Origin: Canna indica
Lineage: Eukaryota; Streptophyta; Magnoliopsida; Zingiberales; Cannaceae
Direction of reading: 5' to 3'
NCBI GenBank assembly: GCA_034359265.1
Contig: CP136890.1
Location: 98,605,501-98,669,500, forward strand
Length of the DNA stretch: 64,000 nt
Positions 33,890 to 46,729 of the stretch are shown one piece after another (the stretch's first letter is position 1; each line of letters begins with the position of its first letter). The notes under the pieces were generated by a model that worked only from the letters and a program-made list of their open reading frames with translations, was not told where the DNA came from and searched no databases. The position numbers were made by a program, and so were the translations under genes.

Positions 33890-35043
33890 TTAAAATAAGG
33901 AAAAACTATACTTTTGATCATCGTAGTTTTCTCCAATTTTGATTTTGGTTCCTATAGTTTCAAAATTTTGGTTTTGGTCCTCACACTTTACTTTCGTTTA
34001 GGATTTGGTCTCTGTCGTTAAATAATGTTTAAACAGTGCTGACGTGGATAACATGTGTGACAATGTTGACGTGAAGCCTGCAGGGACCAACTTTATAAAT
34101 TATAGGGACTAAAATCAAAATTTTATAAACTATGAGGACTAAAACTAAAATTTTATAAACTACATAGACTAAAACCAAAATTTAAGTAATTATTTTTCCT
34201 AATAAATATAAAAAATTATATGATATTACTTGGCTCGGCTCAGTCTGGCCCGAAAAAATTCGTGCTCGATCCGGCTTGGCCCGAAAAAATTCGTGCCCGA
34301 CCCGGCCTGGCTCGAAAAGATTCGTGCTCGACCTGGCCCGAAAAAACACGTACCCGAACCAACCCGACAAAATACGCGCCCGACCTGGCCCGAAAAAATT
34401 CGTGCACGACCCGGCCCGAAAAATTCGTGCCCAACCCGGCCTGGCCCAAAAAAATTTGTGCCCGACCCAGCCCAAAAAAATTCGTGCCCGACCCGGCTCG
34501 AAAATTCTTTTTCAGGCTGGGTCGGGCACGTATTTTTTTGGGCCATGCCGGGCACGTATTTTTTCGGGCCGGGTCAAGCACGAACTTTTTCGGGCCGAGC
34601 CGAGCCGGACACAATATTTTTTCGGGCCGGGCCGGGTCGAGCACAAACTTTTTCGGGCTGGGTCGGGCACGATTTTTTTCGGGCCATGATGAGTTGGGCC
34701 AGGTAATATCATATAATTTTTTATATTTATTAGGAAAAATAATTACTTAAATTTTGATTTTAGTCCATATAGTTTACAAAAATTTGATTTGTCTTCGTAG
34801 TTTATAAAATTTTAGTTTTAGCCCCTATAATTTACAAAGTTGATCCCTGCAGGCTCCACGTCGATATTGTCTAGTTAGCACATGTTATCCACGTCAGCAC
34901 TGTTTAAATTTTATTTAACGGTAGGGACCAAATTTTAAACGGAAGTAAAGTGTGGGGACTAAAACCAAAATTTTAAAATTATAGGGACCAAAACCAAAAT
35001 TAGAGGAAATTATGGACCAAAAATATAGTTTTCCTTAAAATAA
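33890..35043. mobile_element. Mutator-like foldback element (1136 bp)
   Basis: The element spans 33899-35034 with a perfect 9-bp duplication TTAAAATAA outside, typical of Mutator-like transposons. Almost its whole length folds back. Outer arms of about 320 bp (GGAAAA(A)CTATA tips, then alternating GGGACC/AAAATTTT blocks) are inverted copies. The centre (34240-34700) is an array of about 20-30-base GGCCCGAAAAAATTCGTGCCC-like units that changes orientation near 34505. Long frames in the centre on both strands are artefacts of that repeat. No transposase is present. Confidence 0.85.
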
Positions 35044-37261
35044 TTTTATTTTCCGCTATTACAGGAAGGAAAATAATGCGTTATAAGATATGTTATAAGA
35101 TATTAGGATTAGGGATTGAACATAAAATCTACATGCAAATTATCTAGATATTTAACCACCAAACTACCTGTGAATTGACCAAATTTATAATATGGAAATA
35201 AAAAATATATATTGAAAAGTTCTACAAGTTCTATTGAATTGTTCACCCAAGGGGAAATGCCCAATTGGCATTCTTACCTAGCACCGCAGAAACATGTCAT
35301 CATCGTCCGGCCATGGCCGTCATCACTTGGTCAAGCAACATGTGCCTGTCTGAACTCTGGACCGAGGTGATGCATGAGGCATTATTCTTGTCTGAAATTA
35401 ATAAATTCCATAAAAGAAAATTGCTCTTCCGGTCTTCCCCAATCTTTTCAGTCATCATGCCTCTTATCACTTCCCACAACTTCTGTGGCATGGTATATTC
35501 CTCATCGCAGAAGAGCCAAACTGCATGTGGAACCCAACAATGTGTGGTTGATGAGAAAAATCTACAAAACAATTATATATTTGTCCTTCATAATTTGGCG
35601 TCAAAGTTATTCGTTAAAAAGGAGTCCTGCAGAAACAGTGTCAACAAGAAAAGAGACAACATGCAACCCTTGTGGGTTTCGCCCATCTCAGCAGTAAGCC
35701 AGTAAAAAGAAAAGTGGTCCTGAGATCATTTCAGAGGTCTGCATCATATCAGAGATCAGACAGGAAATTGTTATAGGATAATAATGCATTATTATTCAAT
35801 AAAACTGGCGAGCAGTCAATAGGACTCATCTCATAGATATAATACCAATAAACAAATTATTATGGACATAGAGAATAGTTAAACACTACTAACAACTCCG
35901 ATCGAATAGCCTATATTAACATCAACCTCATATCCAAGTTGTATGTTACAGACAACTTGTTGATGAGATGCACGATATGGATGTGTATCTACAATAGAGG
36001 AAATCTTTGATTAATCCAATTTAATCTGGAAGGGGAACAACAGGGCGATCCATCAGTTTTGCTCATTCCAACACAAGTATCTCCCATACGAAAGTTTCCT
36101 TTCAGGCTGAGTGGGGTTCACACGGAGAAATGAGATCTCAGTTTGTATTGGTAAACAATACAAGGAGTATCGAGACATGACATTTGTCTGATGCCACAGA
36201 ATCCAAATGCTTAATCCAGTGACATAATTTTAGCTGGCCAAAAGAGTAAAAGTTGAAAGATGAACCAAAGCAAAGACTCCGAGAGCATACAGTTAAGCTG
36301 TCCGACACCGAAATCATGACTAGTGGGCAACTGCTTTCCATGACTGTTGGCTGATGGAGACACAGAACTTAGTGAAAGAAACAACAAATCCAGCTCAGAG
36401 CTTCTCTTAATTACCTTTGTCAAGTTTTTCCAAAGGATACTCAGGATAAGGACATGAAAAGGCCATTTCTCCAGCAATGACCGACACCACATTAGATGTC
36501 CTCATATCCTCCTAAGAACAAGCTAAAATAAAGAAAAGAAAGGTACAGAAATGGTTATGGCGTTAGATCGCATGAGAAAAAAAGATAAACAAATATGAAG
36601 GTACAACACTGAATCATTTGAGCCTAGAAGTAAAACAAATCAGATCAACTTCCAAATGCAAATGCAACTGATGAGAAGCTTCCTTCGTCAACCACTTTAT
36701 GGTAACCAAATGAAATTAACTGCAGCATATGATATTATCTTCCACAAGATAAAAAGCCCTATAACCCACAAAATGTTAAGTCGGATATATAGCTAGATAA
36801 CTCCTTGATCTAGACACATGCACATGTACAATCATGCAGTAATGTCTAACTGGAGTATGAAAAACACCTAACAGTTCTACAGGCTGGCGGGCTGCCCTCT
36901 TTTGCACTATCGTCCTAAATGGCGGATTGCAGGATATCTGCTAATGCTACCAGCAAGGCAGGTGATGAATCAGAATGTTCCAATTATACAATGATTATTT
37001 TTATTCAAGGAGGTAGTTTCATCAAATGCAATTATACAACTAAACATAACCTAACATGTAAAACAAATAATAGACATCCACAGTGAGTTAAATGTGACAG
37101 GGAAAAGACTGAATGTATAGGAAACTTGGAATTTTTATTCTACTAATAATGGAGATACTAACACAAGTAAATGCTGAAAAAAAGAATGAATGAAAGAGAC
37201 TCAAAATTTTATTTTGAATATAGTCTGTTGTCTAATACCGATACAATAATACCCTGAATTC
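35044..37261. other. 3' flank of the acyltransferase gene; unassigned sequence
   Basis: This interval follows the stop codon of the minus-strand acyltransferase and presumably holds its 3' end. A minus-strand open frame at 35300-35572 and an overlapping plus-strand frame at 35265-35705 look less random than their surroundings, but I recognise no family and see no exon structure. Bases 35706-37261 show no gene. Confidence 0.35.
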
Positions 37262-40200
37262 CTAAACCTTGGTGCTATAAATTCGTAATTTCTCCATCAC
37301 TGTTTGAATACGATCAGATATGTTGGCATAAAGCCATCTTTGTGCCACTTCACCAAGTGCATCTGGGGAAGTTTTTGGCCATCCTAAACTATGGAAAGAT
37401 GGATCTGGAGTAGCTACCATAGCTTCCTGCTTTAAGCTTTTAAGATCAAAGTGAATTGGTTCACCAATGACAATTCGAATGTCTTGATTGCAGAGTGGTA
37501 CTGGGGGCCTCCTTCCGAAGAATGATTTTTCTGGCATGACCTGTGAGCTCAATAAAGAATAAAGACAAGATAAGAGAATACTCAAACTACATTGAATAAA
37601 TAAGTTCTACATTGAATAAATAAGTTCTGTGAATCTCCACATCATTATCTATTTAGCTTTAAAACAAAGCAAAGGCAGTGTCTGCGCGCTGCGGTGGCTT
37701 GAATGCAAGGATTGTATACTTCGATATATTATTCAAATAGTGATCAATAAGGTGTTAGGTAGTTTATAATTAAGAGCACACATGAATAAATTGCATTAGA
37801 AACTTTTTGCAAGCAATGTATTGTTGGAGTTGAGTAAAGAGAATTATAATTTGAACTAGTCAAATGCTTCACATATGAGTATGAGTTATAAAGTCTATAT
37901 ATAGTTGACAATTCAGAAAACGTTAAAAAGAAATAACTTGTTTTAAAAACATAAAGACGTGCTATTTGAGTTTTAAGAAATATAAAATAAATTAAGATGG
38001 TCGTGCACAAAGGTTCCCAAACAAATTAATATAGTAGAAATGCTCAACAGAAAAATCACAATTAAAAATTTCATCGGTCAGTCATTCTTACCAAACCCAA
38101 CCTCCAAAATTATTTTTCTAATGCACTTTTATATATAGAATATATGTCAAACAAAAAAATACAATCACAAAACTAAATACTTATATTAATTAATAATAGG
38201 ACTATAGGAGGGATGTGGTTAATTAATAATGAAATTAACTAATAAGTTCAGAATTGTATAAAATCACTTAATTATCAATAAAATAAGATAATTAAACATC
38301 ATATATTAGTTTTAGCAAAAAAAAGGCAAAAAATAAATTATCAAGAAAAAATTTTCTTAAGAAATATTCCATGTATCAATGGAACTAAGAAGTAATCAAT
38401 ACGACTAACAACATAAGCACATCTATGAATCCACATACCGGCAAACATCCATACATCAAACTTATAGTTACCTTTTCTTATTTAACACAAACATGAATCA
38501 TACCATCATATACATATAACCTGAAGAAAGAAAAAAAAAACTTTTCCTACCAAAAGTAACTTGTAAATTATTTTTTCAACGTACTTTTATATATAATGGA
38601 AAAGTACTCACACTTCTTTCGGATTTAAAAGTTTTTATAAAAATAAATTTGTAATCAGTAATAGTTATAAATTTAATTATATATTAATATAAAACAAAAT
38701 AAAACATAATATACAATAATCAAATTTAAATCCAATTTAACATACTAAATGAAAAAAAAAGTGAATATTAATAAGGCGGATATGATTTACTAAAAAAGAA
38801 AAACATAACAATAAATAAATATTAAGATAAAAAAGTGAAATCACTCAAAATAATTTACTTGATAAAATAAAAATAATCAAAGCATAAGAAAAGTATAATT
38901 TGAATGAAGATTAAACAAAATGAAGGTAAAAAAAGTAAAAAAATTAAGAAGCTCGAGTTTTGACGTATTACTCGATTATCGCATCTGTTATCTCAGAACA
39001 ATATCCATTGTTTTCTTTGTGGAGTAGATATGTATAATCACTTTAACTTAACCTTGCTAGTTCTTTTTCGAAAAAATAAAAAGGTTAAATATCTAATATT
39101 ATACGTAAAAGATATCAACTGAGTTTGGATTTTTTAATTTTTATAACATATGATAACCGAAATAAATCATAAAATTTAATTACAAAATTCAAAAGTTGAA
39201 CCAAATGTAAAAAAAATCAATTTTTATTTCATGAAAAACTAAAAATATATTTTTTATTTTTATTTTTAAAATGCAAAAGTTAGAACTACGTTAAGGAAAA
39301 AAGTTATTCATTTAATAGATAAGAATATAAGCAAAACATATATTCAGTTCGGAATTTTTATAAAATGCGATAGCCGAAACAAATCATAAAAAAGAAATAA
39401 TTAGGAAATTCAAAAATTGAACCAAACACCAAAAAATATTTTATTTAATGAAAAATTAATCCAAGCTAATAAGAATATGAAATTTTAATAAATAACAATA
39501 TAAGCAAAAACTATCAGTTCAATTTGGTGTAGCAAATATAAGCAAAAGTGTTAAATCCTGAGTTTTAAATTGTCTCAAAAATAAAATAGCTGAAAAAAAT
39601 CTAAAAACTAAAAAATAGAACCAAATTCAATAAAATATAATATCAGTGATATTAAAATATAATACGATATATAGTAAAAATAAAACAAAATTTATATGAA
39701 AAGACAATATCTCAAGCATAATAATAATAACAATATTAAACATTATACTATAAATTAAAAGTAATTACAATTAAAAAAGAAAAACAATTGACATATGAAC
39801 AATTTAAAAAAATACACGAGTTAAAAAAATCTAAAAATAACAAAAATGAAACACAAATGAAGATCTGAGAGCAGTCAAATGAATAAAAAACTCATAAAAT
39901 TTAAAAAAATAAAATAAACGTAATATAATGTAAATTGATAGTTATCAAAATATAAAATAAAATTTGTACTAAAACGACAATAGTAATAAAAAATAAAAAA
40001 TAAAAAATATAATAACAAAATATAATAATATATCAAGAAAGTGATAGATAAAATAAATAAATATTAAATACAACTCATTAAACAATAAACAAATACAAAT
40101 AAGATATAATATAAATTGATACTACAAAAACAGAAAATAAAATAAAATTCGTAATAAAATGATAATGATAAATAAATACGAAAAATAATGAAATTAAAAA

Positions 40201-43044
40201 TAATAGATAGTAATAATATAATAATATCTAAAAGGTGTTAGCTAATCTGAAACAAAAATAAATACAAAGAAAAATCAAATTCTCATTAGATAATAAACAA
40301 ATAATAATGAAATAAAATGTAGATTGATACTATCTTAATAGAAAATAAAATAAAGTTCGTAATAAAATAATGATAATAATAAATAAATAAAAATAATAAG
40401 AAACGAAAAAAAGTAACAAAATATAAATATTAAAAAATAATAATTTAATAATATATCAAGAATGCATTAGATAAACTTAATAGATAAAAAAGAAAGAAAG
40501 AAAAAAATCAAATTTTCAATTGATAATAAAAACTATTATAATAATAAAATATAATATGAATTGAAACTACCAAAATAGAAAATAAATAATATTTATACTA
40601 AAATGACAATAAACAAAATATAATAGTAGTACTAAAAATATATAATGTCAATTAATACTTCGAAAATAGAAAATAAAATATAATTCATACTAAAATAATA
40701 ATAACATGTGATAGAATCATAGTAATATATAACTTAATAAAATAAAAAACAATAGGAAGTAAAAAAATTAATATAAAGAATATGAAAAAGTAAAACAAAA
40801 AACTAATAAATTAAACTGATTTTTTAAGAAATAAAGTTTAATAGATAATAATTAAAATATAGAGTAGAAAAATATATACTTTTAGAATATTAAGAAACTA
40901 AAATAAGTAAAGAGCTCTGATAGAGTGGATAGTAGAAAAACAAAAGAAAAAAAAAAGATTGATGTGGAGAGCTGAATAGATGATTGTATTGTTTGAGATA
41001 TGAGAGAAATTTAATGAGGAAAAAAGATGGTGCTATTCTGTTAACAGACTAACTTACCCATGGGATGTACCACATATATACAAAGAAAATCATGCAAAGA
41101 ACAACATGTGTTTGATACACCATCTCAAAAGATAATAAAAGCTACGAATAATACCTTTTGAAAACCAGAGTGGATAATTGGCAAAACTATAGGGGTGACA
41201 GGTGAACGTACGATGAGACTGGCTGTTCCCCATTTCAGACGCCTAATAGGAGCTTCATCTTGGTACACTTTTCCTTCCGGAAATGTGTGCAACTGTAAAC
41301 ATTATAACGAGACCATGAAAAATTCAGTAAATTATTCCCTCAACAACAAAAGAAGCCATTTAGATGTAATAGCATAGAATTACAAGGCAGCCAAAGCAAT
41401 ACCCAGCCTCCATCACTTAGCACTTCAAGAGCTTCATTCATATGTTCTTGATAAATTCCACCACCCCTTGTTATTGGTATGCATTTTCCTGTGAAATTAA
41501 ATCTCTCGAGGAACACATGATGGAAAATCAGCCAACACTACCAAGTCTACCAGAGCATTTAAAAAGTTCAAGGGTTATGAAAATGAAGCAGTCACATTAT
41601 TTTGTCTATAGAATCCTGCAGATCAAATCCTAATGTTTGATAAAAAAATTATATTGTCACAAGTGGAATGGATACACAAGGACAAATCTGAATGCCATGA
41701 AGAGCATCTGATAAGCATGCATCTGCATTCCAACTCTTAACAATTACCAAGGCTCTTGGACAGTAGAACTGTAGAAGATCATATGGCTATAATTTATTTC
41801 ATCAGAGCTTTGCACCACTTGCAAACCATCATAAAATAATAGGTAAAAAAACAGTTGATCATTTGAAACTCGAAAATAAATGAAATAGAAGAGGTGTCCA
41901 GGAAAGGTACAGAGTAATTCCCAAAGTAACCTTAACTACAAACGGTATGATAACTTGATTCTAAGCTGCTGAATAGCTACTGAAGCTGCATTCTCCGTCC
42001 ACCCTCTACTCAACATCTATTAGTTGAAGCAAGTATTAGAATTTAGAATAGACGTCCTTAATCTGGAATTTGTCATGTGCTGCTAAACCTTATTGTTGAT
42101 ACATCTAACAATTAATACGTTGAATTTTGAGACATCAAAGAACTGAAGAAGTCCCAGTAACTTCTTACTTGCTCTTCAAACTCAAAAGCAAGTTACTGAA
42201 CTCTAAAGAAAGTTTAGAAATTGTGTACAAACAAGAACAAAAAGCAAAACAATGCCACCGGAATAACATTACTGAATAAATAAAACTCAACTAGAATACT
42301 TGGAACTGAAGCAATACTATGAACTGAAGCAACCCTCACCAAGTCGAAATATGTAAGATAGAAGTTTGTTTTTGAAGCATATGTCCTCTGCTGCCAGAAC
42401 CCATCTTGCAATTTTTGCATCCACGGATGGAAAACCCTTAAACCCCCAGAGAAGTGGGTCATCTAACCTGCTTTACAATACAAAAATTAGCAAATGTCTA
42501 TAGTTTTGAGGATAAAACAATACTATTGATATATTCATGAAATCATCAATATGCCACATGATAGCAGGGTAGATAATACAACAATATTACAACGGTGATA
42601 AGCACAGGAACAGTAAACTACATGAACTGCAGATACACAAGAGTAGATGAGGTGGTTTATCTTAATGTGTACACAATATCCCTCGAAAAATATCTTTCAA
42701 TTAAATTGAATTTCTGACTTTTGGAACAAAAGGATGATATCAGATAAGCAAGTGATGACAATCCTTAAGCAAGTTAGCTACGTAACAAGATCCTGCTCCT
42801 AAGATCGAGGGAGAGGGAGGGAAGAGACTGACGTGGACATGTGGTTGCTGACGGTGAGGAGGGGCACGCCGGGAGGGCGGGACTTGACAAGGCGGATGAG
42901 GGTTTGGGGGTTGTGGACGGAGGTGGAGTTGAGGCAGGTGGTGACGACCTTGGCAAAGGCTCCAACGGCCGAGAACACAAGCGCCCGCGGGATTCCGCCC
43001 AGGTGCTCCGGCCGGCCGGCCCACTCCATTATCCTCCTTCCCAT
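37262..43044 (-). CDS. Tafazzin-like acyltransferase / N-acylphosphatidylethanolamine synthase
   Basis: Five exons, 843 bp, 280 aa, all in phase: 43044-42833, 42467-42340, 41488-41403, 41292-41155, 37540-37262. The protein matches the plant NAPE-synthase group (Arabidopsis At1g78690 type, about 284 aa), PlsC-fold enzymes that transfer acyl groups to phosphatidylethanolamine or lysophospholipids. Acyltransferase block I is NHMSTLD with H68 and D73 (HX4D); FPEG at 146-149 is block III; RRLKWGTASLIV and PVTPIVLPIIH follow. No signal peptide or clear transmembrane run was seen. The start at 43044 gives the conserved N-terminus (MGRRIMEWA). Exon 1 is GC-rich. Intron 4 (37541-41154) is very AT-rich and repetitive. 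An overlapping longer GC frame upstream (to 43222) is in another phase and is not used. Confidence 0.92.
37587..37626. repeat. Perfect 20-bp tandem duplication
   Basis: CTACATTGAATAAATAAGTT occurs twice head to tail (37587-37606, 37607-37626) in intron 4 of the acyltransferase gene, about 50 bases upstream (in transcript sense) of the exon 5 acceptor. Confidence 0.9.
38090..41030. repeat. Very AT-rich degenerate tandem-repeat island in intron 4
   Basis: About 2.9 kb with almost no G or C, A-rich on the plus strand. Two diverged periodicities are visible. Around 39105-39600, CAGTTCGGATTTTT...AAATCATAAAA...TTGAACCAAA recurs two to three times about 240 bases apart. From 39930 to about 40720, AAATTGATA...GAAAATAAAATA...TACTAAAATGA recurs five times (near 39932, 40112, 40320, 40558, 40650). 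No coding sequence. Confidence 0.6.
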
Positions 43045-43470
43045 CCAACATCCGATGGCCGATCGATCCGCTCGTCCCTTGAAGAAGACCGAGGGATAGG
43101 GAGGCTCCTCTGCCCCTTCCGCTCGAGTCTCGACACCGTAGCCTTAACGGCGGCGGCAGCAGCGACACGAGGTGGTTTGAAAGGGAAGCTATGGCGATAA
43201 TAGGGTCCAAGCCCAGGCCCAAAACGCAGTAAAGGATGGATAGCCCAAATACTTACCGGTTGATATGATATGCTAGCTCTCTTCGGAGTAGAGGAGTGGA
43301 TGGGTACAAAGTAATAGGTAGACCGAGATAAAAATTAAAAAATTAATTAAAATTGATTTTAATTTTCAACACATTAAGTATCAATAATCAGAATCAAAAT
43401 CGGTACTTAAAATTTATATCTTGGAACTCAAAACATATACCCTCAATTTATAAAATGAACATGTTTCAAT
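43045..43470. promoter_or_regulatory. 5' flank of the acyltransferase gene
   Basis: GC-rich to about 43200 (leader and proximal promoter on the minus strand), then AT-rich. Overlapping long frames here on both strands follow from the GC content and are not supported as genes. Confidence 0.4.
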
Positions 43471-43938
43471 TAGGGATGACAATATTATATATACCCGCGG
43501 ATATCCACATATATTTATCTGCTACGGGTCGGGTATGGATAATATATTATACCCACGAGTATGAGTAAAAAGTATAAAATTTTACCCATTTAATAAATGG
43601 GTACGAGTATAAATACTATAGTTTTCGCACCGTGGATATCTATTGCGCACCAATATATATTAAATATTAAATTTATATTTTATATATTAAAATATCTAAT
43701 GGAAAAAAAATCATCTATTAATAAGATTTTACCTATCTAAATATAATATATTTTTATATATTACATCAATTCTCAATTTTAGTTGAAATATATTTTTATA
43801 TATTACATCACTTTTCAAATTTAGTTGAAAGTACATTGATTTTTAATTTTATATTGCATGAATGAATATTGTTATTCCTTAAGATAATTTTATGATTTAA
43901 TATTTAATTGCTATGTATTTTATTTTATGATTTAGTGT

Positions 43939-44469
43939 TTCTCAACTAGAGATGACAATGATACTTGCTTAAGCACGTCCCCACGTGTATGAGGGTTAAT
44001 GTCCTATTTGCGGAGATGTTGTGGTAAAATTTTCTACCTGTTTATTATATGGGGCAGATACGAATGTTATAGTACTTGTATCAATGATTATTTGTTACTC
44101 ACGAATATAAATATAATTACAAAAGACCTCATGTTGTTGTTGATAAATGATTGAAGACAGTATGTTGTTGATAATGTGTTTATCTATTTTTTTATCCTAT
44201 AACTTATGTTTTTGTTCATATTTATTTTATTATTGTGAGTCTGAATTTTAATAAAATATTGTAATTTATGTTTTTCAAATGTCATAGATACTTGTCAATA
44301 TCCGTGGGGATCCCCCTATGAGGAATTAAATAGGTACCCATTTTTAATACCCGCAGGGAATTAAAACGTGTATGAATATTATATATATTTTACGAGGCCG
44401 TAGGAAATAGGCAAACCCCCCCCCCCCATCGCGTACCTGCACTGCTCTGTTGACATCCCTATTCTCAAC
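43939..44469. mobile_element. Nested hAT-like element (515 bp)
   Basis: It spans 43947-44461, from TAGAGATGACAA to GTTGACATCCCTA, with perfect 8-bp duplication TTCTCAAC on both sides. It sits inside the 43471 element. The same host text continues unbroken across this point in the relative near 30175. Confidence 0.85.
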
Positions 44470-44575
44470 CAAGATATTTAATGTGAGCGGGATGAGAATG
44501 TCTTATTGTATACTATTAATTAAGCAAAATGATTTTTTTTTTGCAATAGTTTAAATGAATATCCACGGATATCCG

Positions 44576-44925
44576 CGGGGTATTAGGGGTGTGCATGTGT
44601 GCCGAGTAAATCCAAAATCAATTGGAATCTACCAGATCTATTTCGAGTAGACCCGAATTTATTCGGGTAGGGTCCAGGACAAAAGTTGAGGAACCAATTA
44701 AAACCAATTTCGATTTCAGGTATAACACACCGGATACCATGAATCATAACCAGAACCGATACCTGGAACCTATTTTGGAACATGTACCAACGAGATACTT
44801 GAAATCGGAACCTGTAGTTCTAGGTAGGGCCCGGTTCCAAAACTTAGGAACCGATCCTATATAGGGTAGGGCTAGGTATCATGAAAAATACAAGATACTT
44901 GAACATGCTCCCCCCTTGCGGGTAT
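44576..44925. mobile_element. Second nested hAT-like element (334 bp)
   Basis: It spans 44584-44917, from TAGGGGTGTGCATG to CATGCTCCCCCCTT (imperfect inverted tips), with flanks CGGGGTAT/GCGGGTAT (7 of 8). Host sequence of the 43471 element resumes on both sides. Confidence 0.65.
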
Positions 44926-45083
44926 CAATTACCCCCGTGCGCGGGACATGTGAGGGATACCCGTTGTGGATGCAGGTGCGGGTGCGAGTATAAGAGACGA
45001 GGTTAGTAAACGAGTGTTGGTGCGAAGGCGACACTGTTCGCCACGAACCGCCCCCCGTTGACATCCCTAGTTCCAATAGGTTA

Positions 45084-45951
45084 TATGGAACTGGGATGAC
45101 AACGATTCGGTTAACCATATTTTTGTGTGGTTAACTGAAATCGATCAAAAACTTGTTAACCGAAATCGAAATCTTCAGTTTCAAAAATTAGTATATGAAA
45201 CCAAAATCAGGCCGATTTCGATCATCTAACAGGTAATCAAAACCGATTAGTTTGGTTCGAATAGAACGAGGTTGTCCATTCGGTTCAACCCGAAATATAC
45301 AAAATTGAATTTTCTTCTTTTTTGGAATTTTCAACCCAAACCCGAATCGAATTCAATAAAAACCGAATAGACCCGGACCAAATTATTTTGATTCAATTCG
45401 GTTTCCTAATTGAAAACCGAAATTCTAATTACAATGCTGAAATTTGAAATTTGAAGAGATAAAATACATTGGCACTATTGGGAAATAAACCCTAACTTAC
45501 CTTAACACACACAATAATACAAAAATAAAAAATATTTTTTATCATTCGATTACCATGTTCGGGTTTGGTTCGGGTCAAGAACCGAACATGTTATTGTTGA
45601 AATCGAACCGAACCGAATAATTTGATTCAATTTTTTGGTTCGGTTCGGTGTAACCCGAATACTGGACAACCCTAGAACCAATTACCTGTTTACTAACCGG
45701 TTAAACTATATTTTTAAATATCTAAAAAAATTAATTGTAGCATTTTCGGATCCGATTATCTGCGGATAACTAGTAATCGAAACTGTAATATATAATCGAT
45801 TTCAACTACCGGTCATTCACAAACTAATAACCAAAACCGTTGTCGAAATCAAACCGCAAGTTCACTATATGAAATTATGAACCAAATTTTACGATTCGGT
45901 TAATCGTTTAATCACGTTAATCGGTTTCCAATTGCCGCCTCTATTCGGAAC
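45084..45951. mobile_element. Diverged hAT-like element with an inner GGTTCGG-type insertion
   Basis: It spans 45092-45943, from TGGGATGACAA to TTGCCGCCTCTA, with flanks TATGGAAC/TTCGGAAC (6 of 8). Inside, about 45265-45672, lies an inverted-repeat body (GGTTGTCC tips, GGTTCGG words) related to the element at 30716. The element begins 15 bp after the 43471 element's right-hand duplication. Confidence 0.5.
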
Positions 45952-46729
45952 ATGTAAGCGAACATGTTCTTCCAATAGCGTATCCGGAATCTATACTTTG
46001 AAACTTATAATTATAAATGGACATGCTTTAATATGATACTCAGAACTTGTACTACACCACACGTTTCAGGTAGGATCCGATTCCAAATTCCAATAAAGTA
46101 GAATTCAAATTCAAAATCTAAGAATCAATCGTAAATAAGATAAAATTCGAATATTACGAAAAATAAGGAGTACCTGAATTCGCTAACCCTACTTTCAGAG
46201 TACATATGGGCATTGGAGTGGGCTAAGAGCTTCGCTAAAAATGCATATTAGGTCAATAGGTCAGAGGATTCTTGCGTTTCCAGAAATTTAACAAGGGCCC
46301 CATGCGAAATGCTGCCTCAGTTCCCAATTATAAGACAAGTAAACTGCGGTTACAGCAAAAACGGGTGGGAGAATATTTTTTATTTTATTTTATGGAACAT
46401 CTGTCTAACATCCAGATTTTTGATTGGAGCTTTTGTGGGACCCTTATGTAGAGCCATTGGTATTTCCAATTACAAGGCAGGTACAATGAGGGAAAGGAAA
46501 TCATGGGGTTGAGAACTTGAGAAGCTTTTATTTATTTATTTATGGAAAAACGAGAAGGTAATTTAGTTCAAATACACTGCGTATATACTATAATTATTAT
46601 CCCTCTTCCGGCCTAAATTGTATGTACTCCACAGCTCGGACCACGATTTTTTTGCGGATCATTAGACCGCGACATTTTAAGTGACGCAGTCCGTCAAACG
46701 GGGAGGCAAAGGGCGCAAGCAAGCGAGCC
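45952..46729. promoter_or_regulatory. Upstream region of SPP
   Basis: No gene is visible. The last 170 bases before 46730 become GC-richer and should hold the SPP leader and promoter. The start codon context is GAGCCATGGCC. Confidence 0.4.

Larger units (their letters stand above)
43463..45077. mobile_element. hAT-like element (43471-45069) carrying two nested insertions
   Basis: Termini TAGGGATGACAA and TTGACATCCCTA form a clean inverted repeat, with target duplication GTTTCAAT/GTTCCAAT (7 of 8). The total length is 1599 bp. After removing the nested elements at 43947 and 44584 with their duplications, about 734 bp remain, matching the truncated relative at 29757-30417. No transposase frame. 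Confidence 0.8.

Noticed and set aside
34240..34700. CRISPR-like regularly spaced repeat
   Set aside because: Units are contiguous and degenerate, change orientation and have no unique spacers; the host is eukaryotic.
34220..34750. Several long overlapping open frames on both strands
   Set aside because: They arise from the GGCCCG/AAAAAATTCGTG repeat array in the Mutator-like foldback; the translations are low-complexity.
42740..43222. Long GC-rich frames on both strands around acyltransferase exon 1
   Set aside because: Only the frame from 43044 joins exon 2 in phase and matches the family; the others reflect high GC content.
46309..46512. 67-codon plus-strand frame upstream of SPP
   Set aside because: No recognisable domain, no exon signals, and an AT-rich setting.
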